In this document: piece by piece, positions 15,568 through 23,996 of the stretch
How the letters are laid out: the number at the start of each line of letters is the position of its first letter
Position numbering within the stretch: the first letter of the stretch is position 1
Source: Sphingobium herbicidovorans
Lineage (GTDB): Bacteria > Pseudomonadota > Alphaproteobacteria > Sphingomonadales > Sphingomonadaceae
NCBI RefSeq assembly: GCF_002080435.1
Contig: NZ_CP020538.1
Coordinates: 2,351,501 to 2,415,500, forward strand
Direction of reading: 5' to 3'
Length of the DNA stretch: 64,000 bases
The notes under the pieces: model-generated
Databases searched by the model: none
What the model saw: the letters and a program-made list of their open reading frames with translations, nothing else
Told to the model about the DNA's origin: nothing
Made by a program: the position numbers and the translations under genes

Positions 15568-18212
15568 CAACCTCTCCCAGGAATGCGGCGGCGACCCGCC
15601 CGCATCGCATCGCTCCTGCTCTGGCCGACCGATGCGGCGACCACAGCTGGCGCGGATTTTTCAACGATGGACACGGCGGCATTGCCCGAGATCTGGTGGA
15701 CCGCCGCCTGCCACATTTCCGTGCTCGCCACCTCGATCCGGACAGCCCCGCCACCCGATGCCGCCTGCAGCGTGCCGGCGGAGATCCGCGGTGCCCTGAA
15801 GCTGCCGTTGCGGATCGCCTCCAGCTGCCCGCGACCGATCCGCTTGACGGCTTCTGCGTCGAAGACGAACTCCTGCCCGTGGACCAGGCCAGCGACCTGG
15901 TTGACCGGCATGTTCCCCGTATAGCCGCCCGACGCGAAACCGGGAGGCAGGCTGGGCAGGGTGTATTGCGGCACCGAAGTCGGCATGCTCGCGAGAGCAC
16001 CGCCGCCCCCGAACAGCCCCCCCAGCGCCCGCGTGAGATTGGCCACGATAGTCTGCTGAATGGCGATCTTGATAAGGTCGGCCACGATGCTGCGGGAGAC
16101 ATTGGCGAACACCTCGCCCAGGTCGCCCGCATTCATGATGGCATCGACCAGGCCATTGTTCAGATCGTCGAGCGCGCTGACCCCGATATTCTCGAAGGCA
16201 TCGTCGAGATTGGCCCCCGTCTGGGCGATGCTCCGCTGATACTGCTCGAGAGGGCTGGCATAGCGAAGGTTGAGCGATGCCTGCTCGGCGGCCTGCTTTG
16301 CAGCCAGCTGCACCAATGCGGCCTGGGCAATCTTTTTCTGCGCGGCCGTCGCGGTCTGGCTCGCGAGCACCGCCTCCTGCTCCGCCCGCTCCTGACTCTG
16401 CTTCAGCATCAGGATCCGCCGCTGGATTGCGAGCTCTTCCTTGCGGCCCATGGCAAGATCCAGCTGTGACTCCAGCACGTCCTGCATCGCTCTGTTGGCG
16501 GCGGTCTCCAGCTCGAACCGTTCCCTGGAGCGATCGTCAGCCGCCTTCCGTTCGGCATTGATCTTTTCCTGCGCGACCACGGCGGCCTGCGCAGCCACCA
16601 GTTCGCTGCGCTGGGCGGAGGAGAGGTTTTCGTCCAGGTCGAGCCGACGCTTATAGCTTTCCAGCTGCGCATCCAGCGCCGCCAGTTCCGCCTTCAACCG
16701 ATCGTCGATCTCGCCGCTATAGTCGGCTTGGGCGCGGAGACCGGCGACCGCGAAATTATCCTTGTCGTCCTCATAACGCGCATCCGATCGGGCAGCACGA
16801 CGCGCCGCCGCCCGCTCTGATCGATCGCCCTTGTTCCGCGTTTCGAGCAGCTTGAGCGAGGCATCGCGCGTCTGAGTGTTGCGATTAAGGGCAGCATCAT
16901 ATGCTGATCGGTCGCCGGACCTTTGAAACGCCCGCCACGCCGTCTCATTGGCATCAGCAAACCGCTGCTCCACCGAGGCGCGAGGATCGTTCCTAGCTGC
17001 TACGTCGCGCTGCGTGAGTTGCGCGTAACCCGCCAGCATGGAGTTGCTAGACTTGTAAATTTCGGCCTTTTGCTCGTTAACCCGCTTCTCCAGCGCGGAG
17101 ACCTGCGCCTTCAGTGACGCATCTTCCGGGCTTAGCACCGTGGTCGCCAACTCATCACCCTTGCGCAGCGCGGCGCGCAAACTGGTGTCGGCTTGGAGCT
17201 TGGCCTTCGCACGCTCCAATTCTGCAAGTGCCGCTTTTCGGGCATCCATGGCAAGCTGCCGATAGGCGCGGGACTGGTTGATGCTGTCGATTATACCCTG
17301 GCGGGTCGCCTCGGATGCCGATCGCTGTGCGCTGTTCAGGCGGTCAACTGCATCGCGCAGATCATCGGCCGCATCCTTGTGCCCCTTCTTTGCCTGGGTA
17401 GCCTTGTCCTCCGCAAGCGCGAGCGAACCGAGCACTGTGACCGCGCCGAGAAGGACCGCGCCCCACGGGCCGGCCAAGAAACCGATCAGGCCACTCGCTT
17501 CGCCCTTGATCATCCCGATCGCCTGCACCACCTGGGACGCCTGCGCTGCGAAGATCTGCATGGGCTTCGCCCCCATGCCAAATTGAGTGGCGACGTCGCT
17601 GATCTGGAAGGACAGCTGCTGATAGCCCGCCTTCTGCTGACCAGCGCTGGCAGCAGCCTTCCGGCCCGCCCCTTGAAACTGTCCCGTGGCGGCTGCCGCG
17701 AGATTGGCCTCAATCTGGATCCGCTCCAGTGCGCCCGCTTGCTCCGCCAGCTGGCGCGCCTGCAATTCGGCCTGGGCCGCTGCGGCTCGCGCGGCACGCA
17801 CCTGCAGATCGGTGGCGCGAGACAGTTGGTCCTCCCCGAGTGCAGCACGCTCCGCCGCGTCCGCGATCAGGCGCAAGGCGGACGCCTGCTGCTGAGCCGC
17901 CGCAGCTGCTGCCTTCGCATCTCCGACGCCCAGGTCGAGCCCGCCGCCTTTCAGGCGAGGAGCTTCGATCGCCTGGGCCGCTATTTTCTGGATGTCCGTG
18001 AAATTCTTGCGGAAATCCTCTTTGATGGCGCGCAGCGAGTTGGAAAGCCCAGCGCCCTTCAGCTGCGAAAAGCGCTGCTCCACCTTGTCGAGTTCGCGCT
18101 CCACCACCTTCTCGAAATCGCCGACGACATTTTCAGCGGCCGCCATGTTCTTGCGCAGCAGTTCGGTCGATGCATCGATCCGAAGCAGCAGGTCTTTGAC
18201 GTCCGTTGCCAA
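15567..18212 (-). CDS. Tail tape measure protein
   Basis: 881 residues. Largely helical coiled coil rich in Ala, Gln, Glu and Lys, with a hydrophobic transmembrane-like segment in the middle (about 240-275; GLIGFLAGPWGAVLLGAVTV) and a glycine-rich C-terminal part (GGLFGGGGALAS, PGFASGGYTGNMPVNQVAGLVHGQEFVF) typical of tape measures. It sets tail length and is ejected with DNA. I chose the TTG at 18212 because GGAG lies seven bases upstream; the TTG at 18218 is too close to it. A T6 terminator-like hairpin precedes the gene. Confidence 0.9.
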   Translation of the reverse strand: MATDVKDLLLRIDASTELLRKNMAAAENVVGDFEKVVERELDKVEQRFSQLKGAGLSNSLRAIKEDFRKNFTDIQKIAAQAIEAPRLKGGGLDLGVGDAKAAAAAAQQQASALRLIADAAERAALGEDQLSRATDLQVRAARAAAAQAELQARQLAEQAGALERIQIEANLAAAATGQFQGAGRKAAASAGQQKAGYQQLSFQISDVATQFGMGAKPMQIFAAQASQVVQAIGMIKGEASGLIGFLAGPWGAVLLGAVTVLGSLALAEDKATQAKKGHKDAADDLRDAVDRLNSAQRSASEATRQGIIDSINQSRAYRQLAMDARKAALAELERAKAKLQADTSLRAALRKGDELATTVLSPEDASLKAQVSALEKRVNEQKAEIYKSSNSMLAGYAQLTQRDVAARNDPRASVEQRFADANETAWRAFQRSGDRSAYDAALNRNTQTRDASLKLLETRNKGDRSERAAARRAARSDARYEDDKDNFAVAGLRAQADYSGEIDDRLKAELAALDAQLESYKRRLDLDENLSSAQRSELVAAQAAVVAQEKINAERKAADDRSRERFELETAANRAMQDVLESQLDLAMGRKEELAIQRRILMLKQSQERAEQEAVLASQTATAAQKKIAQAALVQLAAKQAAEQASLNLRYASPLEQYQRSIAQTGANLDDAFENIGVSALDDLNNGLVDAIMNAGDLGEVFANVSRSIVADLIKIAIQQTIVANLTRALGGLFGGGGALASMPTSVPQYTLPSLPPGFASGGYTGNMPVNQVAGLVHGQEFVFDAEAVKRIGRGQLEAIRNGSFRAPRISAGTLQAASGGGAVRIEVASTEMWQAAVHQISGNAAVSIVEKSAPAVVAASVGQSRSDAMRAGRRRIPGRG

Positions 18213-18226
18213 TCCCAATCTCCAAC

Positions 18227-18249
18227 AAAAAAGGCGGCCAGTGGCCGCC
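18227..18249 (-). terminator. Intrinsic-terminator-like hairpin before the tape-measure gene
   Basis: On the minus strand GGCGGC-CACTG-GCCGCC followed by six Ts, ending about 14 bp before the tape-measure start. It is also downstream of the lipoprotein gene (stop at 18280). Confidence 0.75.
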
Positions 18250-18279
18250 CTCCAAATGGATGATGATCAGCGCCAAAGC

Positions 18280-18717
18280 TCAGTCGAGCAAATCCTCGGC
18301 GTTGTTCATCGCTTCAATAGCTGCGCGTTCCGCATTGTCGGCGGCGCGCATTGCCGCATCGGCGGCGGCATTGCTCTCGCGCACCGCCTGATCCACGTCT
18401 TTGCCCTTGCCGGAAAAATCCGAGTCGAAATCGTAGTAGCGGGATGTGTCGGGCTTCCCATCTTTAAGTCCGAACACACACACTTGGCGATCTCGAATAG
18501 GAGTTCCATATGCATTTGCTGCATCATATTCGACGACAGCCGTAAACGTCTCAGGCTTGTCGAATGGAACCAATGATCCCGATGCCTCGATCCGCTTGTA
18601 AGTGGACGGAGATCTCAACTTAGTCAGAATGAAATCTTCGCACGCCTTTACCGCCTCATTTTCGGGCATCGAGCAGCTGCCCACAGCCCAAAGCATTGCC
18701 AAAACTGCAAATCGCAT
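18280..18717 (-). CDS. Prophage lipoprotein inside the tail module
   Basis: 145 residues from the ATG at 18717. The N-terminus is a signal peptide with a lipobox-like end (MRFAVLAMLWAVGSCSM; cysteine at 15). The mature part begins with an ACEDFILTKLRSPSTYKR motif seen in small secreted proteins of proteobacteria and phages, then EYDAANAYGTPIRDRQVCVF, and ends in an Ala/Asp/Asn-rich helix. It lies between the tail chaperones and the tape measure, where structural genes normally abut. A lipoprotein here may act in superinfection exclusion or envelope modification rather than in the virion. Confidence 0.75.
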   Translation of the reverse strand: MRFAVLAMLWAVGSCSMPENEAVKACEDFILTKLRSPSTYKRIEASGSLVPFDKPETFTAVVEYDAANAYGTPIRDRQVCVFGLKDGKPDTSRYYDFDSDFSGKGKDVDQAVRESNAAADAAMRAADNAERAAIEAMNNAEDLLD

Positions 18718-18736
18718 GATTTCCCCCATTCGGGGT

Positions 18737-18862
18737 TCACTTATCACGATCTTCCACGCAATTCATAGACTTCCACCCCTCCATGGCAGCCCAGAACTCG
18801 TGCGGCGTGCTCGCCCACCATTCATGAGGCCGCCATTGAAGGGCAGCGGCCGCAAGGCCCAT
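18737..18862 (-). CDS. Small tail assembly chaperone (second chaperone ORF)
   Basis: 41 residues: MGLAAAALQWRPHEWWASTP, then HEFWAAMEGW. The duplicated tryptophan-containing P-x-E/F-W-A elements match the small tail-assembly chaperones found after the first chaperone in gene-transfer-agent-like tails. The ATG overlaps the stop of the first chaperone as TAATG, so expression is by reinitiation or by a ribosomal frameshift joining the two ORFs. It is too short to appear in most ORF scans. Confidence 0.75.
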   Translation of the reverse strand: MGLAAAALQWRPHEWWASTPHEFWAAMEGWKSMNCVEDRDK

Positions 18863-19278
18863 TAGCCGACGGCGGGGGCTGACTCCGTCGTCTTCTTCAT
18901 CGCCGTCGGCTTCAGTTCCCCCGCTGCGGTGTATCCGCCGGTGGTCGCCATCGCCAGCATGCCGGCGATCGTCGAGAGCGACATGGAAAAGCCCCCCTCG
19001 GCCTCGATCATCAGTTCGGCGATGCGCGTGGTGTTCGCACCAGCATAGCCCTTGTTTTCGGTGGCACGGCCCCAGGCGCGGACACACTCGCAAGCGATGA
19101 TGGCCGTGTCGCCCGCGCTGAGCGTCCCGGCAAGCGCGGCCTGGGCGAGTTCCATGAGGCCCTTGCCGGTGGCGCGCTCAAAGGCATGGATGGCCTCATA
19201 GCTGGGGCGCAGGCCCACCGCCGCGCCGTCCAGGGTGAGCGTGAGCTCACCCCGTTCATTGTTCGCCTCGCGGCTCAT
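18862..19278 (-). CDS. Tail assembly chaperone (GTA TAC_11-like)
   Basis: 138 residues from the ATG at 19278, overlapping the tail-tube stop. The sequence GELTLTLDGAAVGLRPSYEA, then AFERATGKGLMELAQAAL, is characteristic of the gene-transfer-agent-type tail chaperones that follow the tube gene. Such proteins coat the tape measure before tube assembly. A second small chaperone ORF overlaps its end. Confidence 0.85.
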   Translation of the reverse strand: MSREANNERGELTLTLDGAAVGLRPSYEAIHAFERATGKGLMELAQAALAGTLSAGDTAIIACECVRAWGRATENKGYAGANTTRIAELMIEAEGGFSMSLSTIAGMLAMATTGGYTAAGELKPTAMKKTTESAPAVG

Positions 19279-19706
19279 GCCAGCGTATCCGTGGTGGGCG
19301 CGGCGGCCAGCGTCAGCTGGAAGTCGCACTTCACGACATCATTCTTGCCCATGTCGGTGTTGAAGTTGCCGACATACATGGAGGCTTCAAACACAACGTC
19401 GGCCTCGAGACCGCCGGAGCCACCCTTGCGGATCTGGAAGCCAACCGGCGCGCTTCCCGCCGCCGCCGCTTCCAGCTTCGTGTAGCCGTTGGCGTCGGGC
19501 AGATTCGGGTAGATCTCGCTGTCGATCGTCAGCGCCTTCAGCCCCGGAGCCTGCGTACCATACGGAAAATCGTCTTTCGTCGAGGTGTCGATCAGGTTCG
19601 ACGTGCGGTTGATCTTGAGTGAGGTGCCGCCCTTGATCTCATTGAAGGTGCCCGGCGTGGCGCTCTCGATCCACAGCCGATAGTCATTGCCCAATTTTTT
19701 GCCCAT
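19275..19706 (-). CDS. Major tail tube protein
   Basis: 143 residues. It has the tail-tube pattern of a beta-barrel N-terminus (MGKKLGNDYRLWIESATPGTF), a conserved NLIDTSTKDD element that matches the tube-family loop, and LKALTIDSEIYPNLPD. It polymerises around the tape measure. It lies between the DUF3168 tail-completion gene and the chaperones, the canonical order. A GCCCC-GGGGC hairpin lies 20 bp upstream of its start. Confidence 0.88.
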   Translation of the reverse strand: MGKKLGNDYRLWIESATPGTFNEIKGGTSLKINRTSNLIDTSTKDDFPYGTQAPGLKALTIDSEIYPNLPDANGYTKLEAAAAGSAPVGFQIRKGGSGGLEADVVFEASMYVGNFNTDMGKNDVVKCDFQLTLAAAPTTDTLA

Positions 19707-19725
19707 CGTTCACTCCTTCAGGTTA

Positions 19726-19738
19726 GCCCCTGCGGGGC
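19726..19738 (-). other. Short hairpin before the tail tube gene
   Basis: GCCCC-TGC-GGGGC with no T-run, placed between the stop of the DUF3168 gene and the ribosome-binding site (GAAGGAG) of the tail tube gene. It has the same position as the other junction hairpins but is probably not a terminator. Confidence 0.5.
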
Positions 19739-19744
19739 ATGCGA

Positions 19745-20134
19745 TCAGGCGCGAAGCGCCAGGATCTGAAACCGGCTTTCGCCGACATAGCCATCGCCCT
19801 CGGCCGTCAGCACCGCCGTGGCGGCGATGAAGGCAAAGGACAGGGTCCAGCCATCATGCTCGGCCTGGGCACCATCCAGCGCCGCCTCGGCCTTGCCCTT
19901 GATCTGCAGCAGCGACTTGCGCTCTTCCGCTTCCGTGACGGTCATCACCGACAGCGTGGCGCGGCGATCGGGATCATTCTTCCCACCCAGCGGCGTGGCT
20001 TCGATATCGCCGATGATGACGACGGGCGGGGCGGTATTCTCCGGCACATGCTGGTAAACCGGCGCGCCCAGATCCTCGATCGCCGACAGCAGATCGAATG
20101 CGACCTTCTCGATCGCGTCTTCGGCACTGGTCAT
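19745..20134 (-). CDS. Tail completion/terminator protein, DUF3168 family
   Basis: 129 residues from the ATG at 20134 (overlapping the previous stop). The family pattern is visible: an N-terminal helix (AEDAIEKVAFDLLSAI), VYQHVPENTAPPVVIIGD and a late WTLSFAFIAATAVLTA segment. DUF3168 proteins cap the tail tube and join it to the head connector. Confidence 0.85.
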   Translation of the reverse strand: MTSAEDAIEKVAFDLLSAIEDLGAPVYQHVPENTAPPVVIIGDIEATPLGGKNDPDRRATLSVMTVTEAEERKSLLQIKGKAEAALDGAQAEHDGWTLSFAFIAATAVLTAEGDGYVGESRFQILALRA

Positions 20135-20595
20135 CAATCACCCCCTGCGACACGGCGCAGGATCCGGTCCCAGACGCCTTTCAGCCGATTGTTGAGCACT
20201 GCACGCGCGTCGGAATAGCGGCCCGTGACGAAGCGCTTCGCGCCGATCGCGCGCACCCGCATGGTGTAGCGGCTCGTGCCACCACCCGGATTGCGCCTGT
20301 TCGCCGTCACGGTCTGGCCCTTGCGGCCCAGGTCGAGGATGCGAGCATAGAAAAGCTTGCGCTTCTCAGCCTTGCTGCCGGTGATGCCGATCGACACCGA
20401 CAGGGAATTGCGGCGCAGCCGACGCTTGATACCCGCCTGAAGCGCGCCGGTGCGACGTGGCGCGCGCGCCACCATCTGCCGCTCTATTTCGCGGCTGCCG
20501 TCATCCAGCACGGTGGCGATCTCATCGCGGGCGGCATCGGGCAGAGAACGGAACAAGCGGCGGATGGACGCGCCACCCTGGACACGGCGCGCCAT
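20134..20595 (-). CDS. HK97 gp10-like head-tail/neck protein
   Basis: 153 residues from the ATG at 20595. Basic, with the gp10 family layout: an N-terminal amphipathic helix (ASIRRLFRSLPDAARDEI), then VARAPRRTGALQAGIKRR, the diagnostic APRxTGxL motif. It overlaps its neighbours by four bases on each side. The longer start at 20616 is within the previous gene. Confidence 0.85.
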   Translation of the reverse strand: MARRVQGGASIRRLFRSLPDAARDEIATVLDDGSREIERQMVARAPRRTGALQAGIKRRLRRNSLSVSIGITGSKAEKRKLFYARILDLGRKGQTVTANRRNPGGGTSRYTMRVRAIGAKRFVTGRYSDARAVLNNRLKGVWDRILRRVAGGD

Positions 20596-20966
20596 CAGCC
20601 GAGGCCCGCCTGCCATTCGCAGTCGAGCTCGAGCCGATCGCGGCGGCCGTAGGGATCATCGATCCGCCGGATATTCCACGGGCCGCCGATAACCTCATAG
20701 GCCTCGCCGACCTGCTTCACTTCGACGATCCGGTGCTTGGCCGTCACGTCGGAACGATGCCGAATCACGAACCGGGTGACGCTGACCGCGCGCTGTATGC
20801 TGTCGCGCGTGATCTCATCACCGCGCAGCGGCACCTTCTTCGCCCAGATGACCGCGACCGGCGACCAAGCCGTCGTCCATCCGCCTTGCCCATTGGAAAC
20901 GCGCCCTTCCACCTCGATCCGGATCCGGGTGCGAAGGTCGCCGGCGCGCAGCGGTTGGAACGCCAT
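20595..20966 (-). CDS. Head-tail adaptor (SPP1 gp16-like joining protein)
   Basis: 123 residues from the ATG at 20966. The pattern MAFQPLRAGDLRTRIRIEVE followed by GGWTTAWSPVAVIWAKKVPL is typical of phage head-tail joining proteins. It lies between the connector gene and the gp10-like gene, with start/stop overlaps. Confidence 0.88.
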   Translation of the reverse strand: MAFQPLRAGDLRTRIRIEVEGRVSNGQGGWTTAWSPVAVIWAKKVPLRGDEITRDSIQRAVSVTRFVIRHRSDVTAKHRIVEVKQVGEAYEVIGGPWNIRRIDDPYGRRDRLELDCEWQAGLG

Positions 20967-21535
20967 TACAGCACCGGCATTCTGTAGCCGCTGCACAGCA
21001 GGCCAAAGGCTGCGGGCATGCCGCCGCTTGCCTCGCCCTCCATGGCAACGTCGCGCATGGCGTAGAGGTGGCCGAGCGCCAGTTTAGCGGCCGCGATCAG
21101 CGGCCGAGGGCAAGCGTCGGCTGCATAGCCCGCTTCAAACGTCACGGTCACCGGCCCGCCCGTCGGCCAGCTGGTCCCCGGCGCCGGGACCAGCGCGCCA
21201 TCGACCGAAAGCCGCCAGCTTCCAGCGGGCAGATCGACAGGCTCGCCATCGCTCCCGATGTAGCTGACGGCTGTCACGGTGACGGTGGGCACTGGCCCGA
21301 CACCCAGGTTCATGCCTCGGCCGAACGCCGGGAACGTCGCCACGATGCCTTCCACCGGGCCGAGGCGAACGCTGCAGAACTTCTCGACCAGCTGCAGGGC
21401 AGCGTCGCGAAGCACTTCAATGAGATCATCCTCCTCGGCATCGTCCACGCGCAGATGCAGCTTGGCCGCATCCAGGCTCAACAGGGCGTCCCCATAGCCA
21501 TCGGGCATGGCCGTGGGGGTCAGGGTGAAAAGCAT
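20966..21535 (-). CDS. Head-tail connector, gp6-like
   Basis: 189 residues. An N-terminal helical part (LSLDAAKLHLRVDDAEEDDL, then IEVLRDAALQLVEKFC) matches the gp6-like connector signature LxxxKxHLRxD. The C-terminus has a VTFEAGYAA motif and a final helix (LIAAAKLALGHLYAMRD). It forms the ring below the portal. Confidence 0.88.
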   Translation of the reverse strand: MLFTLTPTAMPDGYGDALLSLDAAKLHLRVDDAEEDDLIEVLRDAALQLVEKFCSVRLGPVEGIVATFPAFGRGMNLGVGPVPTVTVTAVSYIGSDGEPVDLPAGSWRLSVDGALVPAPGTSWPTGGPVTVTFEAGYAADACPRPLIAAAKLALGHLYAMRDVAMEGEASGGMPAAFGLLCSGYRMPVL

Positions 21536-21550
21536 CGCGGCGCGTGCCCC

Positions 21551-21865
21551 TTACTTGGCTTCGGCCTTGGCGAAGGCGATTGCCTCCTTGTCCGCGTCGG
21601 CCCAGCCCTCTCTGACGGCGCGTTTTGCTTCCGCCGGGAGAAGGCGCGCAACGCTGTCGGCCTTATGCTCGCCGCGATCGACCAGCACGCGCACCTCGAC
21701 CTTGCTGGCCTCGATCGCTTCGGCGAGCTCCTGCTCGCCATCGGCCAGCGCCTGCGCCGCCTTTGCCAGTTCTGCCTTCAGCGCTTCATTTTCGGGGTCA
21801 CCGGCCAGCGCCTCACGCGCAGCAGTGACGGCGGCCTGCAGGGCCGCGATATTCGGTTTCGACAT
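21551..21865 (-). CDS. Small helical phage protein downstream of the capsid gene
   Basis: 104 residues, almost entirely predicted helix with Ala/Glu/Lys heptads (AALQAAVTAAREALAGDPEN, then AELAKAAQALADGEQELAEA). It lies immediately after the capsid gene and its terminator. A head decoration, scaffold or head-completion role is possible, but no family is recognised. Confidence 0.65.
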   Translation of the reverse strand: MSKPNIAALQAAVTAAREALAGDPENEALKAELAKAAQALADGEQELAEAIEASKVEVRVLVDRGEHKADSVARLLPAEAKRAVREGWADADKEAIAFAKAEAK

Positions 21866-21892
21866 GGAAGATCCCCAAACCAGAGAAAGGAC

Positions 21893-21920
21893 AAAGGGCC
21901 CGGCGATTAGGCCGGGCCCT
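21893..21920 (-). terminator. Intrinsic-terminator-like hairpin after the capsid gene
   Basis: On the minus strand a perfect 10-bp stem AGGGCCCGGC/GCCGGGCCCT with a six-base loop, followed by TTTGTCC. It begins seven bases after the capsid stop. The U-run is short, so it may be only partly terminating. Confidence 0.7.
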
Positions 21921-21926
21921 GCGTCA

Positions 21927-23156
21927 TCAGGTCGCGCTGTTGCGGTAGCGCTTCACCGCCCCGCCGACGTCCATGAAGTTGCCGCCCGAGCGAAGGAAGG
22001 CGAGGAAACCGACCTGGCCCTTCCGCGCATAGGCGCTGTCCGTGAACCGGAACATCTCGATCGCCATGGTGTCGCGGATGACGTAGTGGCTGAAATCGCC
22101 GAACGCGATCGAATAGGCGTTCGCTGCCATATCGGCCACGTGCTGGTTCACCTTGATCGGATAGCCGAGCAGCGTGTCGAGCTTGCCATTGTTCGCCAGA
22201 TCATATCCGGGGAGGAAGATCGGGCGATTCTGGCTGTCCTTCAGCTTCTTCACCACCTTCACCGAACTGTCGTTCATCATGAAGCGGCAATTGCCACCCT
22301 CGCGATAGGCCGGATCGACGCTGTGCTCCAGGTCGATCAAATCGTCGAAGACGACGGTTGCGGTCTGGCCGGTCGTGCCCGTCTTGCCGGTGCCCGCCGC
22401 GACCATCACGCCGGTGGGTTGACCGGAACCAGTGCCGATCGTGTAGTGCTTGTTGGTGACGCGGCCGAGGCGGGTCACCAGGCGAGCACGGACGAAGGCT
22501 TCGATATCGACGCTGCTATCCTGCAGCAGTTCGATCGGGACCGCGACAGTCTTCGAGCTATACTTGTAGACTGGCAGATCCTTGGTGCCGAACGTCAGGT
22601 CTGCGTCCGCAGCGGTGGCGTTCTGGTCGAGGATCTCGCCCTCTTCCGAGGTGCCGTCACTGGTCGGCCAGTTCATCCCGTTGCCGGAACCCGTCTGCAG
22701 AACGGTCGCCATGCCGGGCGCGCGCATGCCGCCAAATGCCTTCAATGCATCGAGCACCGTCTGCGCGACATCGGTCTGGACGGTATAGCCGCCCTCGCTT
22801 CCGGTGGTCGTAGACATGGTGTTCTGCACGGCGGCCAGGTGCGCCTGCCATTCATCGGCCGACAAAGCATTGTCACCGCCGCGCAGCCACTTGGCGAACA
22901 GGCGGCTCGCCTCGCTGTTCTGGTCGCGGCCGACGCGATTGGCGGCATCGATCACGTTGCTGGTGAGCGCAGTTTCGGCGGCCAGCTGGTTCATGCGCTG
23001 GTGCCGTTCGATCTTGGCGTCGATATCCTCGATCTCGGCGATGCCGGCATCATAAGCAGCCTGGCTGTCGGCGGTCCACGGACCTTCCTTCTTCACCAGA
23101 TCCTGCAGCGACTTCGCCTTTGCCGCGCGCTGCTCGCGGAGAGCCTGAATGCTCAT
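21927..23156 (-). CDS. Major capsid protein, HK97 fold
   Basis: 409 residues. An N-terminal coiled-coil delta/scaffold region (about 1-100; MSIQALREQRAAKAKSLQDL) precedes the mature shell domain, with STTTGSEGGYTVQTDVAQTV near 130-150 and the P-domain/A-loop segments ASYEVPVSKASA-like (here SVDIEAFVRARLVTRLGRV). The N-terminal region would be removed by the ClpP-type protease encoded just upstream. Terminator-like hairpins flank the gene on both sides. Confidence 0.95.
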   Translation of the reverse strand: MSIQALREQRAAKAKSLQDLVKKEGPWTADSQAAYDAGIAEIEDIDAKIERHQRMNQLAAETALTSNVIDAANRVGRDQNSEASRLFAKWLRGGDNALSADEWQAHLAAVQNTMSTTTGSEGGYTVQTDVAQTVLDALKAFGGMRAPGMATVLQTGSGNGMNWPTSDGTSEEGEILDQNATAADADLTFGTKDLPVYKYSSKTVAVPIELLQDSSVDIEAFVRARLVTRLGRVTNKHYTIGTGSGQPTGVMVAAGTGKTGTTGQTATVVFDDLIDLEHSVDPAYREGGNCRFMMNDSSVKVVKKLKDSQNRPIFLPGYDLANNGKLDTLLGYPIKVNQHVADMAANAYSIAFGDFSHYVIRDTMAIEMFRFTDSAYARKGQVGFLAFLRSGGNFMDVGGAVKRYRNSAT

Positions 23157-23174
23157 GTACGCTTCTCCATCATG

Positions 23175-23197
23175 AAAAAGGGCCGCGAAAGCGGCCC
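23175..23197 (-). terminator. Intrinsic-terminator-like hairpin before the capsid gene
   Basis: On the minus strand GGGCCGC-TTTC-GCGGCCC followed by TTTTT and CATG, ending 18 bp before the capsid ATG and starting 25 bp after the protease stop. Confidence 0.75.
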
Positions 23198-23222
23198 GGG
23201 TGGTCTCCCTCGCGCGGCGCGC

Positions 23223-23996
23223 TCAGGCAGATTGGGTCAGCAGATCGACGGCAAGCCGCCGCTCGCGTGCTGCAATTTCGTCGGATTCGGTCGGCTCCGG
23301 CGCGGGCTCGGGTTCGGGTTCGGGTGCCGGTTCGGACGCTGGCGCAGGAATCTTGTTCACTGGCGGATGATCAAAGGCAGACAGGTTCCAGCCCCGCTTG
23401 CCCGCGTTCGCCGCCTTGCCGCCCTGCTCGGGCAGCACCTCGTCGATCAGGCCGAGCGCGAGGGCCTCGTCGCCGGTGAACCAGCTTTCCTTGTCCATCA
23501 GCGCGATCCAGTCGGTCTCGCCACCGGCCTTTGCGGCGTAGCTGGCCGCGATGCTGGCATCGATCTTGTCGAGCAGATCAGCCTCCGCGCGAAAATCTGC
23601 GCTGTTCCCGATCATCAGCGTCCAGGCACGATGGATCATCATGAACGCGCCGGGAGCCGCGACGACATGGTCGCCGCTGATCGCGATGTAGCTGGCGGCA
23701 CTCGCGGCCAGGCCGTCGATATGACAGGTGACCTTGCCGTCATATTCGCGGATAGCCTGCGCGATCGCGCGGCCGCCGAACACGTCGCCACCGGGGCTGT
23801 CGATCCGCACGGACACATCGCCCTCCATCGCCATCAGCTGCCGGGTGAAACCCTCGGCACTGACGCCGCCCCACCACTGTGCGTCGGCTTCCGAGCCGGC
23901 GATATAGTCGTAGAGATAGATGGTGTTGCCTTCGGCCTTGATGCCCGCGCCGACCTGGGCATTGCGGGAATAGAGGTTAAGCAGCCGGTTTCGCAT
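23223..23996 (-). CDS. Head maturation protease, ClpP-related (S14/S49-like)
   Basis: 257 residues from the ATG at 23996, which overlaps the end of the portal gene by 20 bp. The ClpP-type core is clear: SVRIDSPGGDVFGGRAIAQA, the serine motif LAASAASYIAISGD (nucleophile in ASAAS, near 100), and a histidine in MMIHRAWTLMIG. It cleaves the delta domain from the capsid during head maturation. The C-terminal tail (PAPASEPAPEPEPEPAPEPT) is a low-complexity proline-glutamate repeat. Confidence 0.92.
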   Translation of the reverse strand: MRNRLLNLYSRNAQVGAGIKAEGNTIYLYDYIAGSEADAQWWGGVSAEGFTRQLMAMEGDVSVRIDSPGGDVFGGRAIAQAIREYDGKVTCHIDGLAASAASYIAISGDHVVAAPGAFMMIHRAWTLMIGNSADFRAEADLLDKIDASIAASYAAKAGGETDWIALMDKESWFTGDEALALGLIDEVLPEQGGKAANAGKRGWNLSAFDHPPVNKIPAPASEPAPEPEPEPAPEPTESDEIAARERRLAVDLLTQSA

